Shown here: positions 19,429 to 29,973 of the stretch, piece after piece
How positions within the stretch are numbered: the first letter of the stretch is position 1
Layout of the letters: each line of letters opens with the position of its first letter
Source of the DNA: Mesobacterium pallidum
Lineage (GTDB): Bacteria > Pseudomonadota > Alphaproteobacteria > Rhodobacterales > Rhodobacteraceae
NCBI RefSeq assembly: GCF_019966535.1
Contig: NZ_JAIMID010000007.1
Coordinates: 1-64,000 of the forward strand
Direction of reading: 5' to 3'
Length of the DNA stretch: 64,000 bases
Notes under the pieces: model-generated
What the model saw: the letters and a program-made list of their open reading frames with translations, nothing else
Database searches by the model: none
Told to the model about the DNA's origin: nothing
Position numbers and translations under genes: made by a program

Positions 19429-21420
19429 TCACTCCTTGGTGCAGAGGGCGGCGGCGGTCACGGCCACGGCCTCGGCGGTGATGCCGAAATGGCGATAAAG
19501 CTCGGGGGCAGGGGCCGAGGCGCCGAAGCCGGTCATGCCGAGGAAAGCGTCTTCGGGCCGCAGCATCAGCCCCCAGGACTGGCGGATCGCGGCCTCGATC
19601 CCGACGCGGGGCGCCTCGCCCAGCACCCCGGCGCGGTAGTCTGCGTCATGGGCCGCGAAAAGCTCGAAGGACGGGGCCGAGACAACGGCGGCGCGGATGT
19701 TCCGGCGGGCCAGCAGGTCGGCAGCCTTCATCGCGATCTCGACCTCCGATCCGGTGGCGATCAGCGTCACGTCGCGGGTGGCCGCGTCACGCAGGATATA
19801 GGCGCCACGCGCGACCATGTTGGCGGGCGTATGGGCCGTGCGCAAAGTCGGCAGGTCCTGGCGCGATAGGCACAGCAGGGTCGGCGTGCCCGTGGCGCCG
19901 GCGGCTATGGCCCAGGCCTCGGCCGTCTCGACCGCGTCGGCGGGGCGGATCACGGTGAGGTTCGGCATGGCGCGAAGCGAGGCGATGGTTTCGACCGGCT
20001 GGTGGGTCGGGCCGTCTTCGCCCAGGCCGATGGAATCGTGGGTCATCACGTAGGTGACCGGCACGCCCATCAGTGCCGACAGCCGGATCGCCGGGCGGCA
20101 GTAATCGGCAAAAGCCAGGAAGGTGCCGCCGTAGGGGACAAAGCCGCCATGCAGCGCGATGCCGTTCATGGCGGCGGCCATGGCGTGTTCGCGGATGCCG
20201 TAGTGGATGTAATCGCCCGAGAAATCGCCGGGCGCGACCGGGGTCATGGCGCTCGACCGGGTGTTGTTCGACCCGGTCAGGTCGGCGGACCCGCCCACGG
20301 TGTTGGGCAGGGTGGCGTTCACCACCTCCAGCGCCATCTCGCTGGCCTTGCGCGTCGCGACCTTGGGGGCGTCGGCCGACAGGCGGGCCTTGTAGACGCT
20401 GAGCGCCTTGTCGAGCACGGCGCGGTTCACCGGCTTGAGGGATGTGTCGAAGGCCTCCCGCCTGGGGTGGGCGTCGCGGCGGGCCTCCCATTCGGCACGG
20501 GCCTTGGCACTGCGCCTCGCGATCGCCTCCCACCCGGCGCGGACATCGGCGGGGATCTCGAAGGCGGCATAGGGCCAGCCAAGTGCTGCGCGGGTCGCCG
20601 CGATCTCGGCATCGCCCAGCGGGGCGCCGTGGACCTTGTGGCTGCCGCCCATGTTGGGCGCGCCCTTGCCGATCACCGTGCGCGCCGCGATCATCGAGGG
20701 GCGGGGGTCGGTGCGCGCAGCGTCCAGCGCCGCCGCGATGGCCTCGGCATCATGGCCGTCGATCTCAAGCACATGCCAGCCGGCGGCGGCAAAGCGGGCG
20801 GGCTGGTCCATCGAGGTCGACAGAGAGGTCGGCCCGTCGATGGTGATGCGGTTGTCGTCCCAGACCACGATCAGCCGGCCAAGGCCCAGGTGCCCGGCCA
20901 GGTCAATGGCCTCGTGGCTGATGCCTTCCATCAGGCAGCCGTCGCCGGCCAGCACGTAGGTGTAGTGGTCCACCAGGTCGTCGCCAAAGCGCGCATTGTG
21001 CATCCGTTCCGCCAGCGCCATGCCCACGGCGGTCGAGATGCCCTGGCCCAGCGGGCCGGTCGTGGTCTCGATCCCCTTGGCATGGCCGTATTCCGGGTGC
21101 CCGGCCGTGCGGGCCCCCATCTGGCGGAAGGCGCGCAGCTGGTCGGCGCCCATGTCGTCGTAGCCCAGGAGGTGATTGACCGCGTAATGCAGCATCGAGG
21201 CATGGCCCGCGCTCAGCACGAAGCGGTCCCGGTCGGGCCAGTCGGGCGCGGCGGGGTCGATCCGCATGAAGCGGTTGAAGAGCACGGCGGTCACGTCTGC
21301 CAGCCCCATGGGCGCGCCGGGATGGCCGGATTTCGCCGCCTGCACGGCATCCATCGTCAGCACCCGCAGGGCGTTCGCCATCTGGGTTTCGTCAGCGATG
21401 ACAGGAGTTTGGATGGTCAT
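19429..21420 (-). CDS. cbbT: Transketolase
   Basis: A 663-residue thiamin-diphosphate enzyme that moves two-carbon units among sugar phosphates. The ThDP-binding motif [19 protein letters not shown] ends with WDDN, the N-terminal [12 protein letters not shown] and SAGHASML motifs are present, and the pyrimidine domain has [19 protein letters not shown]. The start is ATG at 21420, where homologues begin; the same frame is open upstream without conservation. It lies between cbbP and gap. Confidence 0.96.
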   Translation of the reverse strand: MTIQTPVIADETQMANALRVLTMDAVQAAKSGHPGAPMGLADVTAVLFNRFMRIDPAAPDWPDRDRFVLSAGHASMLHYAVNHLLGYDDMGADQLRAFRQMGARTAGHPEYGHAKGIETTTGPLGQGISTAVGMALAERMHNARFGDDLVDHYTYVLAGDGCLMEGISHEAIDLAGHLGLGRLIVVWDDNRITIDGPTSLSTSMDQPARFAAAGWHVLEIDGHDAEAIAAALDAARTDPRPSMIAARTVIGKGAPNMGGSHKVHGAPLGDAEIAATRAALGWPYAAFEIPADVRAGWEAIARRSAKARAEWEARRDAHPRREAFDTSLKPVNRAVLDKALSVYKARLSADAPKVATRKASEMALEVVNATLPNTVGGSADLTGSNNTRSSAMTPVAPGDFSGDYIHYGIREHAMAAAMNGIALHGGFVPYGGTFLAFADYCRPAIRLSALMGVPVTYVMTHDSIGLGEDGPTHQPVETIASLRAMPNLTVIRPADAVETAEAWAIAAGATGTPTLLCLSRQDLPTLRTAHTPANMVARGAYILRDAATRDVTLIATGSEVEIAMKAADLLARRNIRAAVVSAPSFELFAAHDADYRAGVLGEAPRVGIEAAIRQSWGLMLRPEDAFLGMTGFGASAPAPELYRHFGITAEAVAVTAAALCTKE

Positions 21421-21440
21421 TGCGTTTCCTCCTTGAGGGG

Positions 21441-22313
21441 TCAGGCCCGCTTGGATTCGGACACCAGCCGGTGGATCATCGGCGTGAAGATCAGCTGCAT
21501 CGCCAGGTCCATCTTGCCGCCGGGGATGACGATGCTGTTGGCGCGGGTCATCCAGCTGCCCGAGATCATCGAGGTGAGGTAGGGAAAATCGATCCCGCGC
21601 GGGTTCTTGAACCGGATCACCACGAGGCTTTCGTCCGCCGTCGGGATCCAGCGCGCGATGAAGGGGTTGGACGTATCCACCACCGGCACCCGCTGGAAGT
21701 TGATGTCGGTCTCGGAAAACTGCGGGCAGATGCAATGCACGTAGGCGTGCATCCGGCGCAGGATCGTGTCGGTCACCGCCTCGGTGGTGTAGCCGCGCTT
21801 GGAGCTGTCGCGATGGATCTTCTGGATCCATTCGAGGTTGATGACCGGCACCACCCCGATCTTGAGATCGGCCAGCGCGGCCAGGTTGACCTCGTCGTTG
21901 ACGACGGCGCCATGCAGGCCTTCGTAGAACAGCAGGTCCGACCCGTCCTCGAATGCCGCCCAGTCGGTGAAGGTGCCGGGGGCGGCGCCATAGCGCTCGG
22001 CCTCCTCGTCGTCGTGCACGTAGTGGCGCGTCTCGCCGGTGCCGGTCTCGCCATAGGTGCGGAAGATGTCCTCGAGCTTGGCCAGCTCGTTGGCATCATA
22101 GGAAAAATGGCTGAAGGTCTCGTCCCCGGACGCCTTGCGCGCGTCCAGTTCGGCCTTCATCGCGGCGCGGTCGTAGCGGTGAAAGGCGTCGCCCTCGATC
22201 GACACGGTCTGCACGCCCTCGCGGCGGAAGATCTGGTCGAAGGTCGACTTGACGGTCGTGGTGCCGGCACCGGACGAGCCGGTCACCGAGATGATCGGAT
22301 GCTTCTTGGACAT
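21441..22313 (-). CDS. cbbP: Phosphoribulokinase
   Basis: A 290-residue kinase that makes ribulose-1,5-bisphosphate. Walker A is GSSGAGTTT near residue 12, catalytic Asp is in [10 protein letters not shown], and [10 protein letters not shown] follows. Length equals the R. sphaeroides CbbP. The motif pattern is that of the bacterial octameric type, which is allosterically activated by NADH, rather than the plant redox-regulated type. The start is ATG at 22313. It lies 15 bases after cbbF and 20 bases before tkt. Confidence 0.96.
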   Translation of the reverse strand: MSKKHPIISVTGSSGAGTTTVKSTFDQIFRREGVQTVSIEGDAFHRYDRAAMKAELDARKASGDETFSHFSYDANELAKLEDIFRTYGETGTGETRHYVHDDEEAERYGAAPGTFTDWAAFEDGSDLLFYEGLHGAVVNDEVNLAALADLKIGVVPVINLEWIQKIHRDSSKRGYTTEAVTDTILRRMHAYVHCICPQFSETDINFQRVPVVDTSNPFIARWIPTADESLVVIRFKNPRGIDFPYLTSMISGSWMTRANSIVIPGGKMDLAMQLIFTPMIHRLVSESKRA

Positions 22314-22328
22314 GGTTTCTTTCGGGTG

Positions 22329-23333
22329 TCAGCTGCGGAACAGGCCGCGGTTGGCAAAAAGGGCGGAGACTTCGGTGCCGGGCAGGTCATGGTAGCTGGC
22401 CACCCGGTCCACCTTGTCGGGCGTGCCGAAGACGAAGGGCGTACGGGCGTGCAGGCTGGTCGGTATGCGGTCGAGGATGCGCTGCGTGCCGGTCGTGGCC
22501 CGCCCGCCGGCCTGTTCGACCAGCATGGCGATGGGCGCGCATTCGTAGACCAGCCGCAGCCGCCCCTGTTCGTAGCCGCGGCGGGCATCGGAGGGATAAA
22601 GGAAGATCCCGCCGCGGCACATGATGCGGTGGGTTTCAGCCACGAGGGAGGCCACCCAGCGCATGTTGAAGTTCTTTTCGCGCGGCCCCTCGGCCCCGGC
22701 GAGGCAATCGTCGATATAGGCCCGCACGGCCGGGTCCCAGTGGCGGTAATTCGAGGCGTTGATCGCGAATTCGCTGGCCGGGCTCGGGATCGAGGGGACG
22801 GTGTCGGTTTCGACAAAGCTCCGCGTCGCCCGGTCAAGGATGTATTGCCGAACCCCGTCGCCATAGGTCACCACCAGCGCGGTCTGCGGCCCGTAGATGA
22901 AATAGCCGGCGGCGCGCAGGTGCGTGCCGGGGCGCAGGAAGGTGGCCAGGCCATCCTCGGCCGCGTCCTGGATGCCGAAGATCGTCCCGATGGACACGTT
23001 GGCGTCGATGTTGGACGAGCCGTCCAGCGGGTCGATGGCCAGCGCCAGCGTGCCGGTGGGGTCGATCTCCAGGACACTGTCCTGCTCTTCACTGGCGTAC
23101 CAGCGCAGGCCGGTGTCCCGCAGGGCAAAGGCAAAGGCTTCGTCGGCCATCACGTCCAGCGCCTTCTGCGCGTCGCCATCGGTGTTCTCGCCCACCTCGG
23201 CGGCCAGCGCGCCGCCCAGCGGGCCCCGGCTGATCAGGTCCGACAGGTCGGCGGCGACCTGGCACAGCGCCTCCATCACCGGGGCCAGGTCTGCCGGGAT
23301 ACCCGGCTTGTCGGTTGGTGTGGTCATCTGCAT
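22329..23333 (-). CDS. cbbF: Fructose-1,6-/sedoheptulose-1,7-bisphosphatase, class I
   Basis: A 334-residue class I bisphosphatase. The metal-binding core is [14 protein letters not shown], preceded by [12 protein letters not shown], and the substrate site has the [26 protein letters not shown] block. The start is ATG at 23333, preceded by GGGAGG seven bases away; an ATG at 23366 upstream is the alternative. It is the first gene of the operon and is transcribed divergently from cbbR. Bacterial operon-encoded enzymes of this type usually act on both fructose and sedoheptulose bisphosphates. Confidence 0.95.
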   Translation of the reverse strand: MQMTTPTDKPGIPADLAPVMEALCQVAADLSDLISRGPLGGALAAEVGENTDGDAQKALDVMADEAFAFALRDTGLRWYASEEQDSVLEIDPTGTLALAIDPLDGSSNIDANVSIGTIFGIQDAAEDGLATFLRPGTHLRAAGYFIYGPQTALVVTYGDGVRQYILDRATRSFVETDTVPSIPSPASEFAINASNYRHWDPAVRAYIDDCLAGAEGPREKNFNMRWVASLVAETHRIMCRGGIFLYPSDARRGYEQGRLRLVYECAPIAMLVEQAGGRATTGTQRILDRIPTSLHARTPFVFGTPDKVDRVASYHDLPGTEVSALFANRGLFRS

Positions 23334-23375
23334 CGCAAGGCCTCCCGTCCTCGAACGCGTCGTCATGGCCCCTTG

Positions 23376-23410
23376 CTTAGGGCCAGAGCTGGGGTTAAGA
23401 AAATTTTTAA
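23376..23410. promoter_or_regulatory. cbbR-cbbF divergent control region, candidate CbbR site
   Basis: The 105-base gap between divergent cbbR and cbbF contains AT-rich dyads of the kind LysR-type regulators bind. One is CTTA-N16-TAAG (23376-23399); the other is the imperfect palindrome TTAAGAAAATTTTTAA (23395-23410). They stand out sharply from the GC-rich surroundings. CbbR binding here is inferred from position and family behaviour. Confidence 0.5.
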
Positions 23411-23438
23411 AAACTGACGTGAGAGTAAGAAAAATCTA

Positions 23439-24365
23439 ATGAAGTGGGTCGATCAGATCACCTTGCGACAATTGCGCGCGCTCAGCGAAGTGGTGCGGCT
23501 GGGCACCATTTCGGGGGCGGCAGAGGCGCTGGGCCTGACCGGTCCTGCGGTGCATAACCAGCTGAAAACGCTCGAGGAAGCGGTGGGCGCGCCGCTCCTG
23601 GAAAAGCAGGGGCGCGAACGCAACGTCCCGACCGAACAGGGCCGCGCGCTGCTGATCGCCGGGTCCGAGATGCGCGGCGCGCTCGACCGGGCGGCGCATC
23701 AGATTGACGCACTTGGCCGGGGGCTTTCGGGCTCGGTCGTGCTGGGTGTCGTGTCGACCGCGAAATATTTCGCCCCGCGACTCGTGGCCCGGTTGCACGA
23801 CGCGCTGCCGGATGTCGAGGTCGTGCTCAAGGTCGGCAACCGGCAGGAGACGATCCAGGCGCTGGCGCGGCACGAATTCGACCTTTGCATCATGGGCCGC
23901 CCCCCGCGTGAGCCGCTGGTGACCGCCCAGCCGCTCGGCCCCCATCCCCATGTGCTGATCGCCGCCGCGACCCACCCCTTTGCCGAGGTCTCGCCCGTGC
24001 CGCGTGCCGCGTTGCTGGAACAGACCTACGTGATGCGCGAGGAAGGCTCGGGCACCCGCATCCTGGCCGAGCGCTGGCTTGATGACCTTGGCGACGGGCG
24101 CGAGGCGCGGCGGGTCGAGATGTCGTCGAACGAGACGATCAAGCAGTCGGTGATGAGCGGGCTGGGGGTGGCGATCCTGTCGGCCCACACCGTCGCGGAC
24201 GAGCTGGCGGCGGGGCGGCTGGTGACGCTAGACGCGCCCGGCCTGCCGGTGCTGCGCCACTGGTTCCTGCTGACCCCGAACGAAGCCCGCATGTCGCCCA
24301 CGGTGCGCACCGTGCGCGACTGGCTGGCCGAGAACACGGCGCAGCTGCTCCCGACGCAGGGCTGA
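23439..24365 (+). CDS. cbbR: LysR-type regulator CbbR
   Basis: A 308-residue LysR-family activator. The N-terminal winged helix-turn-helix reads TLRQLRALSEVVRLGTISGAAEALGLTGPAVHNQLKTLE, and a periplasmic-binding-like effector domain follows from about residue 95. The opening and divergent position next to cbbF identify it as CbbR, the activator of the cbb operon that responds to cycle metabolites such as RuBP. The start is ATG at 23439. It has no downstream partner; a gene-poor region follows. Confidence 0.94.
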   Translation: MKWVDQITLRQLRALSEVVRLGTISGAAEALGLTGPAVHNQLKTLEEAVGAPLLEKQGRERNVPTEQGRALLIAGSEMRGALDRAAHQIDALGRGLSGSVVLGVVSTAKYFAPRLVARLHDALPDVEVVLKVGNRQETIQALARHEFDLCIMGRPPREPLVTAQPLGPHPHVLIAAATHPFAEVSPVPRAALLEQTYVMREEGSGTRILAERWLDDLGDGREARRVEMSSNETIKQSVMSGLGVAILSAHTVADELAAGRLVTLDAPGLPVLRHWFLLTPNEARMSPTVRTVRDWLAENTAQLLPTQG

Positions 24366-24787
24366 CCGGGCTGGGCCGACCGGCGCGCCAAAGATCGAGT
24401 GCCTTGCCCGCATCGCCGCGATCACTAGCCTGGCGGCCCGGTGCGTCGCTTCCGCCATCCCCTAAGGCCTTTCGCCATCCGGGAATTCAGTGCCGCGCAG
24501 CCGCGAGGGCGCGCGGGACACAACCATGGTAGTCTCGGGATTGCCCTTATTCGCGCGGCACCGAGGGTGCCCGCCGCAGGTCGGCAACGTTTGACATGAT
24601 CTTGAAACCCCGGTGCGGCGGTGCGGCATGTCCTGGGACGCGCGGGCTCGATGCCGCGGAAAGCGCTTTCGATCAGCCTGTCGCTGCCTTGGGCTGACCC
24701 ATGTCCCCGCGCCGGGCCTGCGACGTGGCCATGGCCTCGGGGTCTTGTGTCGCTCAGATCGCGGGCAGCCGGGGCCGGACCTGCGCA
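24366..24787. other. Gene-poor stretch after cbbR
   Basis: About 420 bases with no open frame that I can support. Frames are open only because of high GC, and their translations are arginine/proline-rich and unlike proteins. There is no obvious terminator after cbbR. Together with the remnants that follow, it looks like eroded sequence. Confidence 0.6.
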
Positions 24788-25424
24788 ATGTTTGAGGACG
24801 AACACGAGCCCGAGTTCGAGGACTCTTCGTCCCAGCCGTTCAACGCGTTGAAGGCGATCACCTTCCTGTTTTTCCTGGCCTTTGCCGCGATCAACCCGAC
24901 CGAGCAGACCGGCAAGGTCTACCCCAAGGCCGAGATCCTGATCCCCGTGAACCGGGCCGGCAACAACCCCGATGACGTCGACACCTACGTGGCGGTTCGC
25001 AGGGCGACGTGGTCTGGTACAACCGGCGCGAGGCGGGGCTGATGCATCTCGACCGCGACGACCGGGGCATGTTCAGGGACGTGATCCTGGTCGGCGGGAC
25101 CGAGGTCGAGACCCAGCTGAACCAGGACTCCGTCAGCCTTTGGGGCCTGCAAGATGGCGAATATGCCGTGAACCTTGTTCACTACATCGCCAACGGCACT
25201 GGCCCGCTGCCGGTCACGGTCGAGGTGGAAAAGCTGAACCCGACCGTACGGGTCAACTACGACGGCACGCCCGAGCTGCAGGGAAAGGCGGATGAACAGG
25301 CCGCCGTCCGCTTTACCAAGGACGGGGTCGAGGTGCGCAATGTCCATGACCGCTTCCGCAGGGTGATGGCGTTGACGCGGCCTTCGGGTGCCGCGGGCCC
25401 GGCGCGGGCGAGGCACAGGAATGA
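24788..25424 (+). pseudogene. Frameshifted remnant of a membrane-anchored hypothetical protein
   Basis: From ATG at 24788 the frame encodes an acidic N-terminus (FEDEHEPEFEDSSSQ), one transmembrane segment (AITFLFFLAFAAINP) and KVYPKAEILIPVNRAGNNPDDVDTYV. Near 25003 protein-like sequence jumps to another frame (GDVVWYNRREAGLMHLDRDDRG through VEVRNVHDRF), consistent with loss of one base. Near 25365 it seems to shift again into a frame ending in GEAQE and a TGA at 25422 that overlaps the next ATG. The product would be a short periplasmic-facing protein of unknown function. Sequencing errors could give the same picture, but neighbouring genes are intact. Confidence 0.55.
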
Positions 25425-25590
25425 GCGAGGCGCTGCTGATCGTCGTCGGGCCTATGGCGGGGCCGTCGTGCTGCTGGTGATGCTGCGGCTGCCGTCGACC
25501 CAGCGGCTGGCGGTCAAGCTGGCCGCCGTGGCCATGGCCGCCGCGCTGATGCCGATGACCGGCAACGCGCGCTGCATTGCTTATGCCACG
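25421..25590 (+). pseudogene. Frameshifted remnant of a small membrane protein
   Basis: ATG at 25421 (overlapping the preceding TGA) begins MSEALLIVVGPMAG but stops after 19 codons. In another frame, the continuation GAVVLLVMLRLPSTQRLAVKLAAVAMAAALMP is a convincing hydrophobic two-segment stretch. A one-base loss near 25455 would join them. Downstream to about 25740 no protein-like sequence is visible. It was probably once translationally coupled to the gene before it. Function unknown. Confidence 0.5.
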
Positions 25591-25741
25591 CAACACCCGC
25601 GACCGGTGATGGGCCGGGACCGGCTCTTCCCTTGTCCTGGAACCGGGCGATGGAACGGGCAGGGGCCATTCAGGACTGATCTCGCGTCGACAAGGCGACC
25701 GGGCAAGATGAATACGCCGGACCGGGCCGACTGGAGCGCGG

Positions 25742-26251
25742 TCAGATCGCGGGTGACGGCGGCTGGCCCGTCAGCGGCCATCTGCGCAAGCCGATCCTGC
25801 TGGCCCCGACCGGGTCGACCAGCGCCCCCGGTGCAGACAGCGCCAGGTCGCGCCGGTCCGCGTCACCGGCATGGACCGTGCCGCGCAGCACGTGGAGGGC
25901 CGCCATCGGCTCGTCCGCGACCTGCAACTGGCGCACATCGTGCACCAGCACGGTCGGGAAACCGTCCCCGACGAGGCGCGGCAGAACCGGCTCCTGGAAA
26001 TGCGTCGTGCCCTCGTCGCCAAGCAGGAGGCACAGGGTCGGGTCCAGCATGAACCGCTCCTCCTACAGCCGGGCCACGCCGCGCCCCGCGGCGGCCGGCG
26101 CGGCCTCGAGCCCCGGCGGCAGCGGGTAGGCGGCAAGGCGCAGCCGCGCCTCTGGGCCGCTGCCGGGAAGGCCGGGCAGGGCGCCCGCCATGGTCGGCAG
26201 GCCAAGGCCCGACAGGGCCGTGAGGACAAGAAAGAACGGCGTGCGCACCAT
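25742..26251 (-). pseudogene. Exported hypothetical protein interrupted by an in-frame stop
   Basis: From ATG at 26251 the frame gives a signal peptide ([17 protein letters not shown]) and a proline-rich mature start, then a TAG at 26063-26065. In the same frame, four codons later, ATG at 26050 opens a 102-codon frame (starting MLDPTLCLLLGDEGTTHFQ) whose composition looks protein-like. Either one gene of about 170 codons has acquired a stop, or there are two short coupled genes; GGAG lies just before the second ATG. No family is recognised. Confidence 0.4.
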
Positions 26252-26454
26252 GGGCGGGACCCTCTGGAAGATGGCTCGCCCCCGGCCGGCACGCGACCCC
26301 GCGCCGCCCCGGCGATGGCCGCCATGGCGGCGAGCCGGAGGAGGGGGCCAAGAATATTTTTTCGGGGAAGCGGATTGTTAAGCACTTCGTCCTAGCGTGC
26401 CGCTCGTCCGCCACCAAACCACGGACCAGAGAGCTGCAAGCCGGGAGCACCGCG

Positions 26455-29211
26455 ATGATCAAGCCGTTCGAAGAGGCCGACCTGAAGGGCATGGGCGAGG
26501 CCCTGCTGACAAACGCCGTGATCATCAAGATCGATCCCGACACGCTCGAGATCCACGCGGCAAGCGAAACGGCCCGCAAGGCTTTCGGTCGCAAGCTGAC
26601 GACCAAGGGAACCGGGCTTTTCGACATCGTCGTCAAGCGCGACACGCTGGTCGCCGACATCACCGCGACTGCCGGCGGCAAGGGCAGCCACACCTTCCAG
26701 GTGCCGGTGGACGAGCCGCCCGGCTCGGACATCTTTCATGGCTATATGCAGGTCAACCCCGCGGGGGCCATCGTCATGGCCGGCACCGTGCTGCCGCCGG
26801 GTGAAAAGATCAGCGGCTACCTCGACGCCATCGGCCGCACTCACGGGATCGTCGAATACGACCCCGACGGCACGATCCTGTCGGCGAACAAAACGTTCCG
26901 CGACCTGACCGGCTATTCCGAGAAAGAGCTGATCGGCCGTGCGGTCGGCACGCTGGGCCCCCGGCACGAAGCCGAGGCGCCCGAGACCCGCCGCATGTGG
27001 GAGGCGCTGCGCCAGGGCAAGCTGCGCGAGGGCGAGTTTCACCGTATCGGCAAGGCCGGCAACGACCTGTGGATGCGCGCCAGCTACACGCCGATCCTCG
27101 ACCCCGAGGGCAATGTCGAGCGCGTCGTCGAATACGCGATGGACGTGACCGCCGCCCGACTCGAGGCGGCCACGACCGAAGGCATGATCCAGGCGCTCGG
27201 GCGCAGCCAGGCGGTGGTGGAATTCGACCTCGACGGCACGGTCACCGCGGCCAACGACAATTTCCTCGCGCTGATGGGCTACGACCGGGAAGAGGTGATC
27301 GGCGAAAATCACCGGATCTTCTGCACGCAGGACTTCGTCCGCTCGTCTGGCTATCGCGACCTCTGGGCCAAGCTCTCGGCCGGCCAGCACCAGGGCGCCG
27401 AATACGAACGGCTGCGCAAGGATGGCAGCTCGGTCTGGATCCAGGCGACCTACAACCCGATCTTCGGGCCGGACGGGCAACTGCTGAAGATCGTCAAGTT
27501 CGCCTCGGACGTGACCGCCGCGCGACTGGAGCGGGCCGATCTCGAGGGGCGGATGGCCGCCGCCTACCGCAGCCAGGCGGTGATCGAGTTCGACCTCAAG
27601 GGCCACGTGCTCTGGGCCAACGACATCTTCCTCAACCTCACCGGCTACACCCTGACCGAGATCGAGGGCGAGCATCACAAGATGTTCTGCACGCCCGACG
27701 ATGCCGCCTCGCGCGATTATGCCAACCTCTGGCGCAAGCTAGGCAAGGGTGAATACGACGCCGGCGAATACCGGCGGGTCTGCAAGGACGGGTCCGACAT
27801 CTATATCCAGGCCAGCTACAACCCGATCTTCGATCTGCAGGGCAAGCCGATGAAGGTGATCAAGTACGCCTCGGACGTGACGGCGACCAAGGAACGCTCG
27901 GCCGAGTTCGAGGCCAAGGTCAAGGCGGTCGACCGCGCCCAGGCGGTGATCGAATTCGACCTCGAGGGGCGGGTGCTGTCGGCGAACGAGAATTTCCTGC
28001 GGCTGATGAAATACGACCTCTCGGAGGTGATCGGCAAGAAACACGCCATGTTCTGTTCGCAGGAGATCGTGGACAGCGAAGCCTACCGCCGGTTCTGGGA
28101 AAGCCTGGCCGCGGGCGATTACCAGGCAGGGGAATACGCGCGGATCGGCAAGAACGGCAAGGAGGTGTGGATTCACGCGACCTACAACCCGATTTTCGAC
28201 CTGGCCGGGCGCCCGGTGAAGATCGTGAAATTCGCCAGCGACATCACCGCCGAAAAGACCCGCAATGTCGAATTCGAAAGCAAGATCGACGCCATCGACC
28301 GGTCGCAGGCGATGGTGCAGTTCGACATGGACGGCCGGGTCATCGCGGTGAACGAGAATTTCCTGGCCGTCATGGGCTATTCCAGGCGCGAGATCCTCGA
28401 TCAACACCACGCGATGTTCTGCACGCCCGACCACGTCAAGTCCCAGGAATACCGGGATTTCTGGCGTGCGCTGAACCGCGGCGAACACCAGGCGGGCCGC
28501 TTCCACCGGCTGGGCAAGTACGAACGCGACGTATGGATCCAGGCCACCTATTCGCCGCTGCTCGACCTGCACGGCCAGCCGGTCGGGGTGATCAAGTACG
28601 CAAGCGACATCACCAGCCAGGTCGAGCTCGAGCAGGAGATCCAGGCCAGCGCGGCGCAGATGCACCAGGTGGTGGCCGGCCTCGGGGAATCGATCTCGGA
28701 CATCGGCTTCTCGACCAACGAGGCGCGCGGCCGCGCCAAGGACACCGAGCAGAACGCAAATGCGGGCTTTGACGCGCTGAACCACACGATCGAGGCGATC
28801 GAACGGATGCAGAAAAGCTCGGGCGAGATCGCCGAGATCGTCAAGATTATCGGCGAGATTGCCAACCAGACCAACCTGCTGGCCTTCAACGCCGCCATCG
28901 AGGCGGCGCGCGCGGGCGAACACGGCGTGGGCTTCTCGGTCGTGGCGGACGAGGTGCGCAAACTGGCCGAGCGCAGCTCGGAAGCGGCGCAGAAGATCAA
29001 CCGCCAGATCGGCGAGAGCGAGGCGCGGGTGAACGAGGGCACGACCCGGTCCATCGCCGCGCGCGAGGCCTTTGAGCGGATCGTCGACAGCGTCGCGCAG
29101 ACCGGCGAGACGATCGACCGCATATCGGATTCGGTCGAAACGCAGCTGACGGCCTCGAAGGACGTGCTGCAGCTGATCGACCGTCTCTCGGATACGCGCA
29201 AGGTGGCCTGA
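26455..29211 (+). CDS. Soluble methyl-accepting chemotaxis protein with five PAS domains
   Basis: A 918-residue cytoplasmic chemoreceptor with no transmembrane segment. After a ~120-residue N-terminal region of PAS-like character, five PAS/PAC units of about 122 residues follow (127-236, 249-357, 371-479, 493-601, 615-720). Each has the IEFDLxGxVLxANxNFLxLxGY opening and ends in a [12 protein letters not shown] PAC strand. The MCP signalling domain occupies about 730-915, with the conserved hairpin tip around [13 protein letters not shown] and [25 protein letters not shown]2-PAS5 share a H-x-x-F-C motif, which PAS1 lacks. It is followed three bases later by two CheW-like genes, so it probably signals to a CheA encoded elsewhere. 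PAS domains of this BdlA/Aer-like type often sense redox or oxygen through heme or flavin; the ligand is unknown. Confidence 0.93.
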   Translation: MIKPFEEADLKGMGEALLTNAVIIKIDPDTLEIHAASETARKAFGRKLTTKGTGLFDIVVKRDTLVADITATAGGKGSHTFQVPVDEPPGSDIFHGYMQVNPAGAIVMAGTVLPPGEKISGYLDAIGRTHGIVEYDPDGTILSANKTFRDLTGYSEKELIGRAVGTLGPRHEAEAPETRRMWEALRQGKLREGEFHRIGKAGNDLWMRASYTPILDPEGNVERVVEYAMDVTAARLEAATTEGMIQALGRSQAVVEFDLDGTVTAANDNFLALMGYDREEVIGENHRIFCTQDFVRSSGYRDLWAKLSAGQHQGAEYERLRKDGSSVWIQATYNPIFGPDGQLLKIVKFASDVTAARLERADLEGRMAAAYRSQAVIEFDLKGHVLWANDIFLNLTGYTLTEIEGEHHKMFCTPDDAASRDYANLWRKLGKGEYDAGEYRRVCKDGSDIYIQASYNPIFDLQGKPMKVIKYASDVTATKERSAEFEAKVKAVDRAQAVIEFDLEGRVLSANENFLRLMKYDLSEVIGKKHAMFCSQEIVDSEAYRRFWESLAAGDYQAGEYARIGKNGKEVWIHATYNPIFDLAGRPVKIVKFASDITAEKTRNVEFESKIDAIDRSQAMVQFDMDGRVIAVNENFLAVMGYSRREILDQHHAMFCTPDHVKSQEYRDFWRALNRGEHQAGRFHRLGKYERDVWIQATYSPLLDLHGQPVGVIKYASDITSQVELEQEIQASAAQMHQVVAGLGESISDIGFSTNEARGRAKDTEQNANAGFDALNHTIEAIERMQKSSGEIAEIVKIIGEIANQTNLLAFNAAIEAARAGEHGVGFSVVADEVRKLAERSSEAAQKINRQIGESEARVNEGTTRSIAAREAFERIVDSVAQTGETIDRISDSVETQLTASKDVLQLIDRLSDTRKVA

Positions 29212-29214
29212 CCC

Positions 29215-29973
29215 GTGTCGGATCTCGAGCTCTTCACGCCCGGGGAGACGGCGTCGGACGCGGCCTCGGGCAGCTTCTCCGAGGCTGCCGACACGGCGAT
29301 CGCGCTGCCCGAAACCGTCGCGGCCAAAGAGGCGGCGGCGACCGGACCGACAGCCACAACGGCGGCGCCCGGGGACGGACCGGACCGGCCGGCTCAAGTT
29401 GAGACAGCGCTCAGGGTCGCGCCGGTTGGCCCGGCCGCGTCGCCTGATACCGAGGACCCCGCCGCCCATGCCCCCGGCCTGCTCGCGCCCGCGGCGGGCG
29501 CGGACGCGGGCCCCACTGCCCTTGACTTCATGGGCGTCTTCGCGGTGGGCGACCTGCTGTTCGGCATCCCGGTCGACCATATCCGCGAGGTTGTGCCGGC
29601 GCCCAAGTCCTACCACGCCCTGCCCGAGGGGACGGCCGATTTCTTCGGGGCCATCGTGCTGCGCGACCACACGATCCCGGTGAAATCGCTGCGCCGCCAG
29701 TTCGGCCTGCCCGACCCGGATGCCGGCGAGGTGATCGTGATCCTGCAATCCGAGCAGCGGTCGCTCGGCATCCTCGTCGATCGCGCCTGCGAACTGGTGC
29801 GCAATTACGTGGAAGGGCTCGAAGCGGTGCATCGCCGCGCCTCTGACCCGATCGGTGACCGCTGGCTCGGCCCCGACGGCCGCCCGATCACCCTTGTGAA
29901 CGTGGCCCGGCTGTTTGACGCCTCGGGCGTCGTGCTCGACAGCCAGGCCGGGTGGCCCAGAAGGGCGAGGTGA
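29215..29973 (+). CDS. CheW-like adaptor with long disordered N-terminus
   Basis: A 252-residue protein. The first ~100 residues are Ala/Thr/Pro/Asp-rich and low complexity. Residues ~106-240 form a CheW domain (FAVGDLLFGIPVDHIREVVPAP at the start, then GAIVLRDHTIPVKSLRRQFGL and ILVDRACELV). CheW domains couple chemoreceptors to the CheA kinase. The start is GTG at 29215, three bases after the receptor stop codon, so synthesis is probably coupled. It overlaps the next gene by four bases (GTGA). Confidence 0.88.
   Translation: MSDLELFTPGETASDAASGSFSEAADTAIALPETVAAKEAAATGPTATTAAPGDGPDRPAQVETALRVAPVGPAASPDTEDPAAHAPGLLAPAAGADAGPTALDFMGVFAVGDLLFGIPVDHIREVVPAPKSYHALPEGTADFFGAIVLRDHTIPVKSLRRQFGLPDPDAGEVIVILQSEQRSLGILVDRACELVRNYVEGLEAVHRRASDPIGDRWLGPDGRPITLVNVARLFDASGVVLDSQAGWPRRAR

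Noticed and set aside
24425..24805. 126-codon minus-strand frame after cbbR
   Set aside because: Arg/Pro/Gly-rich, no ribosome-binding site and no recognisable domain; typical GC artefact.
26392..29832. Long minus-strand frames over the chemoreceptor and first CheW gene
   Set aside because: They mirror the PAS repeats and show no independent motifs or starts.
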